Positions 51,652 to 60,150 of a stretch of 64,000 bases of DNA are shown one piece after another. Source of the stretch: Lachnospiraceae bacterium (GTDB lineage: Bacteria; Bacillota; Clostridia; Lachnospirales; Lachnospiraceae); assembly GCA_024403455.1 (NCBI GenBank), contig JAKSRR010000009.1:40970-104969 (forward strand), given 5' to 3'. A program made the translations under genes and the position numbers. The first letter of the stretch is position 1; each line of letters starts with the position of its first letter. The notes beneath the pieces were generated by a model. It saw only the letters and a list, made by a program, of their open reading frames with translations. It searched no databases and was not told the DNA's origin.

Positions 51652-53721
51652 CTAAATCGTATTAATGAAAAATGTAATTACCAAGCTATTAATGAAATCG
51701 GCAAACATACTTCCCACAATAGGTACCAATAGGTAAGCCTTTACAGAAGGAGCATATTTGTCAGTAAGCGCTTGCATGTTTGCCATTGCGTTTGGTGTTG
51801 CACCCATACCAAATCCACAAGTTCCTGCTGCCAAGATGGCTGCATCATAATTTCTACCCATGATGTTATAAACCACAAAGTAAGAGAATAACGCCATAAA
51901 TAGGGTCTGGGTACACAGCAAAATGATTAAAGGTAATGCAAGACTGGTGAGCTGCCACAGTTTCAATGTGATCATCGCAATTCCCAGGAATAAGGAAAGA
52001 CAGATTCCGCCGAGGTCATTGATTTCGCCCATATGGATGGTGAACTTTCCGGAGTATTCCCCAAGATTACGCATAATCGCTGCCACTATCATGGCACCAA
52101 TATATACTGGGAAGGTCATGCCCGTCTTTGACAGCAGTCCTGAAACGATGGTTCCAATACCCATTGCAATGGCAATCTGATATGCAGCCGGTGCATACAT
52201 ACTAACTCTTCTATGATGTTTCTTCTCATCTTCAATGAGTACAGAAGCATCTTCTTCGTGAACCGTCTTTAGTAGGTCATGCTTTACAATCAGTCTTCTT
52301 CCGATAGGACCACCCATAAGGGAACCAATAATCAATCCAAAAGTCGCTGCTGCCGTACAAAGTGTGGTTGCACCTTCTAATCCTAAATCCTCTAGCACAA
52401 GACCAAATGCCCCCGCAGTACCATGACCACCAACCATTGGAATGGAACCGGTACATAAGCCAACACGAGGATCTACGTGGAGCAGTTTGGAGATTCCTAC
52501 AGAGATACCATTCTGGCAGAAAATAAGTCCCGCCACACAAAGCAAGAAAATCACAAGACCTACACCACCACTCTTTAGCACCTTTAGATTCGCCTGGAAA
52601 CCAACGGAGGTGAAGAATATAATCATACAAATATTCTTTAATGTCTCGTCAAAGCTAAATTCTACGATACCAGTTGCATGACATACACAAGAAATAATCG
52701 CAAAGATAATACCGCCAATAACAGGCGCCGGAATACAGAATGTTTCTAAAAACTTTACTTTCTTTCTTAAGAATGCACCTAAGAACAATACACCAACAGC
52801 TAGCGCCAAGGTCATGTACATATCCAATTTGATAGTAAATGTGCCTTCCTCTTTTTGTTCTGGCGCAGTACCAAAACTAATCTCCTGAAGCTGTCTGTTT
52901 TCATTTTTTAAAATCGTTAACAGTGCTTCTTCCACTTCTGCTGGCACAGAATCACTAGCTACAACCACGGCAGTCACACCAACCGTGCAAATGCTTTCTT
53001 CCTGATTCTTATAGGTATTTGCAGGGATATCTGAAATCACATAGGACTCATTATTTTGAAGAAGACGCATAGCAACAGAATTGGACATAGGCAGAATCCG
53101 CAGTTCCATCTCTTCTTCTAAGTTTACGATTGCTGTTGTAGGTGCCCCGGCAGTACAGAAGAATGCATCAATCTCACCATTCTTTAGTGCCTCGGCAGCA
53201 TCCTGGTAGGACATATATTCCTGCTTCACATGCTTCAAACCATATGCGTTTAGAACCTGCAAAGCATTTTGCATAACACCGGAGTCCTTCTCACCGATGG
53301 ATACTACTTTTCCGTCCAAATCTTCTATGGAAGCAATTTCTCCATCTGCTGCCACAACAATTTGAACCACCTCGGTATACACACCTGCTACCGCATGAAA
53401 TCCTGTAAGGGGCTTCCCTTCAAACTCTCCTTTTCCATGGATGGCATCATAGAGGTTATCACTTTGCACCAGCGCAAAATCTAAGTATCCACCACTAATC
53501 AGTCGAAGATTTGCAATGGATGCTGCTGTTGTCTTTACGCCAATCTGATAGCCTGTTTCACTTTCCAGTTTCTCAGCAAGATTGGTTCCGTAACTAAAAT
53601 AATTTCCTCCCTCACCACCGGTACCAAACGTAAAATCATCTTCCTTCTTCTGCCCACAACCGGTCAATAAGGTAAACATTAGCATGACCACTATAAATAG
53701 TGCTGAAACTCTTCTTCTCAT
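51652..53721 (-). CDS. TAXI solute-binding lipoprotein fused to GltS-type sodium symporter
   Basis: 689 residues. The signal peptide ends in the lipobox LLTGC (Cys 22). Residues about 30-285 are a TAXI-family solute-binding domain (FGTGGEGGNYFSYGTNLAEKL split near 32, VVSIGEKDSGVMQNAL, FFCTAGAPTTAI). Residues about 300-689 are a complete GltS sodium:glutamate symporter: LDMYMTLALAVGVLFLGAFL, FCIPAPVIGGIIFA, GSIPMVGGHGTAGAFG and a matching second half with GTCGFGMGATPNAMANM. Normally TAXI proteins serve TRAP permeases and GltS needs no binding protein, so one chain combining both is unusual. The lipid anchor would hold the binding domain outside, next to the carrier. Complete frame, no frameshift. 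Confidence 0.92.
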   Translation of the reverse strand: MRRRVSALFIVVMLMFTLLTGCGQKKEDDFTFGTGGEGGNYFSYGTNLAEKLESETGYQIGVKTTAASIANLRLISGGYLDFALVQSDNLYDAIHGKGEFEGKPLTGFHAVAGVYTEVVQIVVAADGEIASIEDLDGKVVSIGEKDSGVMQNALQVLNAYGLKHVKQEYMSYQDAAEALKNGEIDAFFCTAGAPTTAIVNLEEEMELRILPMSNSVAMRLLQNNESYVISDIPANTYKNQEESICTVGVTAVVVASDSVPAEVEEALLTILKNENRQLQEISFGTAPEQKEEGTFTIKLDMYMTLALAVGVLFLGAFLRKKVKFLETFCIPAPVIGGIIFAIISCVCHATGIVEFSFDETLKNICMIIFFTSVGFQANLKVLKSGGVGLVIFLLCVAGLIFCQNGISVGISKLLHVDPRVGLCTGSIPMVGGHGTAGAFGLVLEDLGLEGATTLCTAAATFGLIIGSLMGGPIGRRLIVKHDLLKTVHEEDASVLIEDEKKHHRRVSMYAPAAYQIAIAMGIGTIVSGLLSKTGMTFPVYIGAMIVAAIMRNLGEYSGKFTIHMGEINDLGGICLSLFLGIAMITLKLWQLTSLALPLIILLCTQTLFMALFSYFVVYNIMGRNYDAAILAAGTCGFGMGATPNAMANMQALTDKYAPSVKAYLLVPIVGSMFADFINSLVITFFINTI

Positions 53722-53778
53722 TGTGTATAACTCCCTTTTCTCGCTTACTATACCTTGTAAAAAAGTATCTATCTCATA

Positions 53779-54390
53779 CTAGTATGTAATAATCATAGCA
53801 CGCATTTTGTCTGTAGATTCCTTAAACATCATAACGATGTCTCCACCTTCATCATTGGCATGATAGGTCCAGGTTTTGTAGAAATCCTCACTGCCGCTTT
53901 TTATCTTTTCTTCATCCGGATCGCCCATCTTCTGACGTACTTCCTCAGAGGAAAGTCCTAAGCCAACGCCGTTTTCCAAGGTAACATCTGTTGCATCAAT
54001 AATCATTTTATCCGTTGGTTCCGGTTCTAATACATAAATTCGTTTGATGATACAATTTTCAATGGCCGTTTCTGTATCCTTTGTGTTAACTACTTTTATA
54101 GTATAAGTCTCTGTACTTCCATCTGTTGCTCGCACGGAAAAGTTAGCACTTTCTCCGCTCTCTACAGTAGGCGCTGTCAATGCCATCGCAAAGACGTCCT
54201 TTTCAAAGCCAAGAGCCAGCAAATCTGCCGCAGTCATTTTTCCAACATTCTTCAGATGTACCCCATGCATAACTACCTGTTGATCATGCCAGTCAACAGA
54301 ATTTAATGATGCATCTGCGGTTCTTCCACAACCAGCCAAGGTTCCAAGTAGTATCACCGTACTTAAAATAATCGCTATAATTCTTTTCAT
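53779..54390 (-). CDS. Hypothetical lipoprotein
   Basis: 203 residues. Signal peptide with lipobox GTLAGC (Cys 21). The soluble part has two beta-rich segments (VESGESANFSVRATDGSTETYTI split near 80) and, at about 155-200, the short block GLSSEEVRQKMGDPDEEKIK, which resembles the SmpA/OmlA-like GLxxxEVxxxMGxPxE motif of small envelope lipoproteins. It lies 15 bases downstream of the synthetase gene, so the two are likely cotranscribed. Function unknown. Confidence 0.8.
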   Translation of the reverse strand: MKRIIAIILSTVILLGTLAGCGRTADASLNSVDWHDQQVVMHGVHLKNVGKMTAADLLALGFEKDVFAMALTAPTVESGESANFSVRATDGSTETYTIKVVNTKDTETAIENCIIKRIYVLEPEPTDKMIIDATDVTLENGVGLGLSSEEVRQKMGDPDEEKIKSGSEDFYKTWTYHANDEGGDIVMMFKESTDKMRAMIITY

Positions 54391-54404
54391 TCTATGCTCC
54401 CCGC

Positions 54405-55394
54405 CTAATCAACTCTATCATTTTGGAATCTGGACAAGTGCTCAAATGGTAAAATCAGTCTACCCCTGTATAAACCACACCCATCATTTACAAGATTATT
54501 CTCATTGGCTGCAAACATATTCACATCGATCTTTGTCAAATCTATCCCTTGCAGTTTCAGTCCTCGCTCATACGCCTCATCATAGTAGAGACAACCTCTG
54601 ATAGATTCCCCACGATTGTCCTGCCGTTCATTCTTTTGAATTTCCTCATAATTTCTATGATTAGCTGCTCCAATTTCTGCAACATCATCCATAGCCTTAG
54701 TTCTTAGCTGAATCTCCACATAACTTCTGGAAATGTTGTCAAAGAACGTAATATGCAGAGACTTATAGCCCGTTTTCATTGGATGTTCAATATAATCTCT
54801 GTAATACGCTTTCACCTCATCACGAAGCATTGTCTGCCTGGTAGCATTACATACATCGGTCATTTCTGCCGAGAATCCTCTCTCTTCTAGGAAGGAGGGT
54901 AGTACATTGGCAATCTCATACAGATACTTCAGTTCTTCTGTTTCGATATCCTGTCCTTTCCCTAAGTGGCACTTTGGAAGCGAGATAACGATTCTATATG
55001 CAATTAGGTCATGTAACTGACCTAGCCTATTCTTCATTGTAACCACATCTGGGCAACAGCCATTCTTCTTATAATAATCATTTACGTAACTAACTATGTA
55101 TCCATTAAACTTACTCTCAGCCCTAATCAGGGACTTAATCCTTCCCTTAAAAGTAAATGCTAAATGGAGGTACTTTTTCGCCATATACTTATAGAATTCT
55201 CGGATTCTTTGAGACTGGGAAGTTAAGAAATCGTTATGCACAAGAATATCTTCAATCTGCAGAAGGAAGTTCGCATGAGCCATGTCGATGGCATTATTAT
55301 TTTCCTTTGCCTGCTCCCGTAGCGCAGTCGAATAGTTCTTTATAATTTTCAGAACGGTGTCACCATTATATAAATAATCATTTAGGCAAATCAT
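54405..55394 (-). CDS. RelA/SpoT-type nucleotide synthetase, stand-alone
   Basis: 329 residues. The synthetase core lies at about 80-250: RIKSLIRAESKFNGYI (85-100, ATP-binding region), LHDLIAYRIVI (Asp 129, Arg 134), HPMKTGYKSLHITFF (204-218, the Tyr/Gly/His loop that holds GDP) and VEIQLRTKAMDD with Glu 227. These are the residues needed for (p)ppGpp-type pyrophosphate transfer. No HD hydrolase, TGS or ACT domain is present. The helical N-terminus (1-80) and a C-terminal tail of about 80 residues are extra compared with RelQ/RelP (about 220 residues). Upstream of a lipoprotein gene. Confidence 0.86.
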   Translation of the reverse strand: MICLNDYLYNGDTVLKIIKNYSTALREQAKENNNAIDMAHANFLLQIEDILVHNDFLTSQSQRIREFYKYMAKKYLHLAFTFKGRIKSLIRAESKFNGYIVSYVNDYYKKNGCCPDVVTMKNRLGQLHDLIAYRIVISLPKCHLGKGQDIETEELKYLYEIANVLPSFLEERGFSAEMTDVCNATRQTMLRDEVKAYYRDYIEHPMKTGYKSLHITFFDNISRSYVEIQLRTKAMDDVAEIGAANHRNYEEIQKNERQDNRGESIRGCLYYDEAYERGLKLQGIDLTKIDVNMFAANENNLVNDGCGLYRGRLILPFEHLSRFQNDRVD

Positions 55395-55417
55395 ACGCTT
55401 CCTCTTCTCTCAAAAAA

Positions 55418-55448
55418 CGTCCAAACCCCTTTTTCAGAGATTTGGACG
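55418..55448 (-). terminator. Terminator upstream of the synthetase gene
   Basis: The minus strand has CGTCCAAA, a 15-base loop, TTTGGACG and TTTTTTGAG. It ends transcription of the gene at 55597. Confidence 0.88.
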
Positions 55449-55546
55449 ATTCTTCATCATAACCAGTACAATGAATAAATCAGAGTCTATTTACTACTCC
55501 AATATATTATACTGTATTTCTATATATTATTTCAAAGATTCCCGAC

Positions 55547-55582
55547 CGCAGTAACATGCAACAATAGTAGCATGTTACTGCG
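55547..55582. repeat. Perfect 13-bp inverted repeat
   Basis: CGCAGTAACATGC and GCATGTTACTGCG flank a 10-base loop. No T-run follows on either strand, so it is not a standard terminator; it lies just beyond the gene at 55597 and before the terminator at 55418. Confidence 0.8.
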
Positions 55583-55596
55583 TGACAAACGCAAAA

Positions 55597-55992
55597 TTAT
55601 AATCCAAGCGCCTGGATTTTTGCAGCAATTTCATCAACCTGTGCCATGCACTGCTTCTTGGGGGAACCGAAGGTTGACTTTAATCCAGAAACACCGAAGG
55701 TAAGTTTATCCTTCACATCTGCTTTGATAGAGCTTGCTATCATGTTGCCAACACCAGCAATGACGGTACTTCTCTGGATTACAAACTTGCCTTTACTACC
55801 AGTAATCCATACCTGATTCTCATTGTCTACCTTAGGAAATGCAATAAGATAGCCTAAACCATGCTTCGTATATTCAGGAGTACCTGCTTCAAAAGCAATA
55901 TCCTTGATACTATTGTAAAATGCCTCAATATCCATTGCCTCTTTCGTAGCAATCTTTACAGTCTTAATACCCATCATTTCACCAAAACCCAT
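55597..55992 (-). CDS. Conserved hypothetical protein
   Basis: 131 residues from ATG 55992; GGAGG lies 8 bases upstream and overlaps the earlier in-frame ATG. No signal peptide. The sequence IKTVKIATKEAMDIEAFYNSIKD suggests an alpha/beta start, and KGKFVIQRSTVIAGVGNMIASSI (about 67-90) shows strand then helix with small residues, perhaps a PH-like or lipid-binding fold; this is not more than an impression. The C-terminus carries SPKKQCMAQVDEIAAKIQALGL. Single-gene unit. Confidence 0.75.
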   Translation of the reverse strand: MGFGEMMGIKTVKIATKEAMDIEAFYNSIKDIAFEAGTPEYTKHGLGYLIAFPKVDNENQVWITGSKGKFVIQRSTVIAGVGNMIASSIKADVKDKLTFGVSGLKSTFGSPKKQCMAQVDEIAAKIQALGL

Positions 55993-56109
55993 TTTATAAT
56001 CCTCCATAGATTTATTTTTTGTATCTTAGTGGTCATTGTATTATTTACTTATTTAATGTTCAACCATTTAACCCTAAAAATCACAAAAAGATACATAAAA
56101 GTCAATCAT

Positions 56110-56257
56110 TTAATCAAGGATTCCATATTTTTCTGCGATCCCCCCGGGAACCTGATAGCCCTCGATAATGGTATCCGCCAGTTTCAGCATCTCTTCACAG
56201 GGGACAAAGGATTTTGTACAATACACTTTAAAACTTTCTCCTGTAGAGGGTAATCAA
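56110..56257 (-). pseudogene. Possible gene remnant, frameshifted
   Basis: The 400-base stretch between the genes at 55597 and 56399 contains no whole gene. One minus-strand frame ending at 56110 gives KSFVPCEEMLKLADTIIEG and then VPGGIAEKYGILD before the stop. A second, overlapping frame gives AAKLFDYPLQEKVLKCIVQ. Both look protein-like but are broken against each other, as expected of a decayed gene C-terminus. Family not recognised, and chance cannot be excluded. Confidence 0.3.
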
Positions 56258-56320
56258 ATAACTTCGCGGCAGTTTAAAACTCTCCAGTTTTTTGTGTAGC
56301 CGCGTTGCCACAATAGCCAA

Positions 56321-56365
56321 AAGAAAAAAGGAACAGCGAGCCTGTCTCTGTCATACTGTCCCTTT
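56321..56365 (-). terminator. Terminator of the M6 protease gene
   Basis: The minus strand has AAAGGGACAG, a 19-base loop and CTGTTCCTTT (one G-T pair), followed by TTTCTTTTGG. Confidence 0.75.
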
Positions 56366-56398
56366 TCTCCACACATTATTTACTATTTCTACGAATGA

Positions 56399-58777
56399 TT
56401 ATTGCTTACTAATTTCAATGATTGCTTTTCCATTCTCAATCGACTTTACCGTGATTGTATAGGGGAATTCTGATAAGTCGTTCATTTTTTCATTTATGAA
56501 GTATGCCTTATATTTACTCAAAGAAAAGCTGCTGCCTTCTGCAAATAAATCACCGCTGCTGATATCCATGTCCTTATTGGATGGATTAATGAGACTTGGC
56601 GTTCCACCAGCCTGCAGCAAGGTAATGAGGTACTTGCCTTGTGGCTGGTACTGGTTGCTGCGATAAGGTGTTGCAAAAGTATAAGGTTCTCCAATATATA
56701 TGCCGTTTCTAGACAAATACCGCGCATCTACATGGTACATACGCACACCAGAAATACCACTTAGTCCATATCTATCAGCCTCTCTTTGATAAAGTCCTTC
56801 ATCCGTAAAGAGGTCTACCATGATATATTCTGCAAATGGCGTCTGCGCAATTTCTTCCTTTTCTGAAAGGCTAGTAGGAATCACTAAACAGCTGCCTGTG
56901 GTAGCATATGCATCTAGGGTAATTTCAACGCTTCCCTTCTCATCAATTTCCGAAGGAAGTACTACAGTGGGCTTTATCCATCCAACTGCATACTTTGAAA
57001 AGGCATTCCAATCACCATGACTGTCATCCTGCATATCAAAACCACCTAAAGGAGAAACACCTTTATAGGTTGTATCATAATAATCAGACACACCTAGCGC
57101 ATGGGAGAACTCGTGAATAAAGGTACTAGTGTCATAATCCTCTTTTCCGCGAATATTGCCGTCGTGTAAAAATCCCATTGGACAATAAGCAATATAATTT
57201 AACCCCATGGTTCCGTCCCATCGTACACCTTCCAACCCATCGTGTGCACGATACTCCAGCGCACCTCCCAGGGTGACAGAGTAATAGCTAGTATAGCCTG
57301 TCATATCTCCCGGATTAACAACATAAACCGCATCATATAAACCGTTACCATCTCTGTCATACTGACTAGGATCATCTAACTGTTCATTGAGACAATCTGC
57401 AAAACAATCTAACAGATATCCACTAAATAAGTTATCGCGGCCAACTGCAAAAGTATAGTCCTCTCCCCAGTCACGAGCAAATTCATAGGGTTCTGCAATA
57501 TAAGCATCTATGTGAAAGTTACCATAAGAGGCCTGATCAAAATAAGAACTCAGACTTTCTTCTCCAGGAAAAGAATCATATTCCTTTACTGATCCATCTT
57601 TTTCAACCACACGTCCAAGCGCAGCTTTTAATTCCGCTTCATCTTCCTTCGTCCATTCCTGATCTGCAAACAATACCGGAAGTACTAGAACATGCAAATC
57701 CCCTGTAGCTTCCATATTTCCATACGGCATGGTTTCATGATAATTTTGATATGGGACTGTCTGCGCATAGATAGAATCCAAATTAAATGTCATACCATCA
57801 AAGGTGAAATCAAGATAATCCCCTTCTTCCACAATTGAATCTTTGCTCTTAATACTACCGTCTGCACTATGTAAGTTCCCTGGCTTAATATTCTCTATAG
57901 CATAAATATCATCACCAATCTCATACTCCTCTATATACGGAGAATCAACTTTTGCATTCACATAGAAATCCCATATATTCTGTTCCGGATCAAATCGCTC
58001 ATATGCCGGATTATATTTTTCACCTGGCATATAGTAAGTATAGAAATAAGGGTTCAAATAGAAACTTTTAATCTCTGTGTATTCCCCGGTGTAATACAAA
58101 TGAATACTTTCTATCTTTGCCTGCGAAGGCTCATCAACCTTAATTCTAAGATAATTTGGGAGCATTCTAAAGCTCGCTTCAAGCGTTTCCGTAATCGCAA
58201 AATATGCAGGCTGTCCTAGCGTTAGCTGCTCTTCTTTCTCTACACTGGTCTTACCGGTAATTGCATACAGCATTTCAAGGCAAATGGAAGATTCCTCATC
58301 TTCTTCACATGTCATGTCGACATACTTTATTCCTCCCAGCGCATCCATCACAGTCATTTTTGCACCACTCTGAAGCACAAAAAATTTTCCATCTTCCGAT
58401 ATACTAACGCCAGTACAATTCACATGAATCGTATTGCCATCCTCATCCGTTGTCGTAATACTCGTAACCTTATTACCAACCGTCACCATCTCAGATGTAG
58501 CTGGTGAAAAGCTGACCTCCTTACACGCCTCTTTATTATCATCTCTCACCCAACGATTCCAAGCAGTGTCTTCAAATTCCTCTTCCTCTGGATACCACTC
58601 TTCTTCCATTGGATCATCAATCATGGGAATCTCCTCGGGTTCCACATCAATATCCTCTACCTCTTCCCAATCTATTGGAACTACTTCCTCATCAGCATTG
58701 TTATTCTTCCCACAACCAATAAGTAGCAGATTCGCTGCCAACATGCAGGCTGTCGTTTTCACAAATCTTCGCTTCAT
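56399..58777 (-). CDS. M6-family metalloprotease lipoprotein
   Basis: 792 residues. Signal peptide with lipobox LLIGC (Cys 22), an acidic linker (DEEVVPIDWEEVEDIDVEPEE split, about 28-65), a domain of about 260 residues of unclear type, and the M6 catalytic domain at about 360-620. The zinc motif is FIHEFSHALGVSDYYD (about 555), the HExxHxxGxxD pattern of immune-inhibitor-A-like proteases. Cleaves extracellular proteins in characterised relatives. A C-terminal part of about 150 residues (YLITLLQAGGTPSLI, then FPYTITVKSI) ends the protein. It appears complete. Confidence 0.92.
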   Translation of the reverse strand: MKRRFVKTTACMLAANLLLIGCGKNNNADEEVVPIDWEEVEDIDVEPEEIPMIDDPMEEEWYPEEEEFEDTAWNRWVRDDNKEACKEVSFSPATSEMVTVGNKVTSITTTDEDGNTIHVNCTGVSISEDGKFFVLQSGAKMTVMDALGGIKYVDMTCEEDEESSICLEMLYAITGKTSVEKEEQLTLGQPAYFAITETLEASFRMLPNYLRIKVDEPSQAKIESIHLYYTGEYTEIKSFYLNPYFYTYYMPGEKYNPAYERFDPEQNIWDFYVNAKVDSPYIEEYEIGDDIYAIENIKPGNLHSADGSIKSKDSIVEEGDYLDFTFDGMTFNLDSIYAQTVPYQNYHETMPYGNMEATGDLHVLVLPVLFADQEWTKEDEAELKAALGRVVEKDGSVKEYDSFPGEESLSSYFDQASYGNFHIDAYIAEPYEFARDWGEDYTFAVGRDNLFSGYLLDCFADCLNEQLDDPSQYDRDGNGLYDAVYVVNPGDMTGYTSYYSVTLGGALEYRAHDGLEGVRWDGTMGLNYIAYCPMGFLHDGNIRGKEDYDTSTFIHEFSHALGVSDYYDTTYKGVSPLGGFDMQDDSHGDWNAFSKYAVGWIKPTVVLPSEIDEKGSVEITLDAYATTGSCLVIPTSLSEKEEIAQTPFAEYIMVDLFTDEGLYQREADRYGLSGISGVRMYHVDARYLSRNGIYIGEPYTFATPYRSNQYQPQGKYLITLLQAGGTPSLINPSNKDMDISSGDLFAEGSSFSLSKYKAYFINEKMNDLSEFPYTITVKSIENGKAIIEISKQ

Positions 58778-58802
58778 TTACTCACCCACCCTTTTCCTAA
58801 AA

Positions 58803-59354
58803 TTAACGCAGCTTCATTCCATCCGAAAATGCCTTACCAACAGCAGCCCCAAGAGCTACGTAATCATGGGTAACGGGGTCATAAGTAATTGGTTTTAGCT
58901 TCTTATAATCAATCGTTCCATTTGTAAGAATGCTCTCTTCTGCATTCACATTAACGATTTCGCCAATGAGAATACCATCCTCGAAACTCTTCACTTTGCA
59001 TTCAAGAGACATGGGTAATTCTTGAATAATCGGTGCATTAACATGAGAACTCTTTATAGCAGTAAATCCAGCCTTTTCAAATTTATTCGGTACCTTATTG
59101 GCAGACTCCACACCCACATAATCACAAGCAACTACGGTATCTTCTGTTGCAAATGCGACCGTAAATGCTCCTGTCTTGGAAAAATTATCAGTTGTCTTAT
59201 GTTCAGACATACTGATGCTAATCTCCGCCATATCTGTGATACATCCCCACGCAGCATTCATGGCATTCGGAACACCATTCTCATCATACGTACCAACGAT
59301 TAATACTGGCATCGGAAATACCCAAGGTTTTGCTCCAAAATCTATTCTACTCAT
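58803..59354 (-). CDS. Flavin reductase family protein
   Basis: 183 residues, FMN-binding split barrel. Visible are PMPVLIVGTYDENGVPNAMN (about 14-33) and NAAWGCITDMAEISISM (about 33-49), the flavin phosphate region, then FTVAFATEDTVVACDYVG (about 63-80). Members hold FMN and pass electrons from NAD(P)H or serve as flavoprotein oxidoreductases; the partner here is not known. It precedes the M6 protease gene by 25 bases in the same direction. Confidence 0.9.
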   Translation of the reverse strand: MSRIDFGAKPWVFPMPVLIVGTYDENGVPNAMNAAWGCITDMAEISISMSEHKTTDNFSKTGAFTVAFATEDTVVACDYVGVESANKVPNKFEKAGFTAIKSSHVNAPIIQELPMSLECKVKSFEDGILIGEIVNVNAEESILTNGTIDYKKLKPITYDPVTHDYVALGAAVGKAFSDGMKLR

Positions 59355-59409
59355 ATCACTCCTCCTACAATTACTAATCAGCTAACTACCAACTTTTCTA
59401 CATTAACAA

Positions 59410-59877
59410 TTAAAATTTACCAAAACTTGCGAAGAATTTAGCCATCGGGGCAACTACATCTCCAAGATCTTTAATTGCACTATTCAAGCCTTCGAAATCA
59501 ATGCTATTCAGCTTGTTTGCTGCATCAATAAGTTCAGACTGGGTTGCAGAAATAAGTCCAGAAACCTCATCAAGCGTCTCCTGAGACTGAATAATCGTAT
59601 CATTCGCATTGATTAGTGCAGTATTCATATTTCCCATTGTTTCCTGCGCTACAGATAGCGTCTTAAACACCGCTGGAAGGACGCTAAGTAAGCCAATGAC
59701 AAGGATTAAAATGAGCACTGCAGAAACACGTGAATACAGGAGCTGTTTTTTCTGCATTTTTTCAAGGTTCCCCATGATTGATGTCTGCTGCATCTCATTA
59801 AGTTCCACGGATTCCGAAGTAATCACAATGTTCTTTGTTTCTGCTTTGTTTTCAGTTATATTAGTATTGTCTTCCAT
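59410..59877 (-). CDS. Single-pass membrane protein with coiled-coil tail
   Basis: 155 residues from ATG 59877, supported by AAGGGGGATGA; the frame open to 59961 would add a Cys-rich stretch of 28 residues lacking an SD. The order is an N-terminal soluble part (about 1-45), a membrane helix (about 52-75, VSAVLILILVIGLLSVLPAVF) and a helical tail with heptad-like ALINANDTIIQSQETLDEVSG. The last part ends APMAKFFASFGKF. This looks like DUF948- or methyl-accepting-linker-like membrane-anchored coils. Function unknown. Confidence 0.75.
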   Translation of the reverse strand: MEDNTNITENKAETKNIVITSESVELNEMQQTSIMGNLEKMQKKQLLYSRVSAVLILILVIGLLSVLPAVFKTLSVAQETMGNMNTALINANDTIIQSQETLDEVSGLISATQSELIDAANKLNSIDFEGLNSAIKDLGDVVAPMAKFFASFGKF

Positions 59878-59993
59878 TTCATCCCCCTTATCATTTCGCT
59901 TTGTTTTTGTGCAGGGTTTCCTTGCACAATTGTGGCATTTTATATTTTTTGTGCAACGCACTGTTCAAATCAATAAAATTGCGACGGAAAAGA

Positions 59994-60150
59994 AAGTCTT
60001 TTCATTGAAACGTATTTCTCCGATGGTTCTCGATTATAAGCACATACTTTACATTCGTTCTATAGATACAGAACTTCAATTGTTAATAATATAACGCCCT
60101 CTGCATTCTCTACAACATAATCTGTATAACCTTTGAGTGAAAACATACAC
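59994..60150. repeat. 157-bp perfect direct repeat, left copy
   Basis: Identical base for base to 62223-62379. It holds the last 30 codons and stop of the ATPase gene and then 66 bases of spacer with ATGAAAAGACTT, the same beginning as the GDSL hydrolase gene, here followed by unrelated sequence. Confidence 0.95.
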
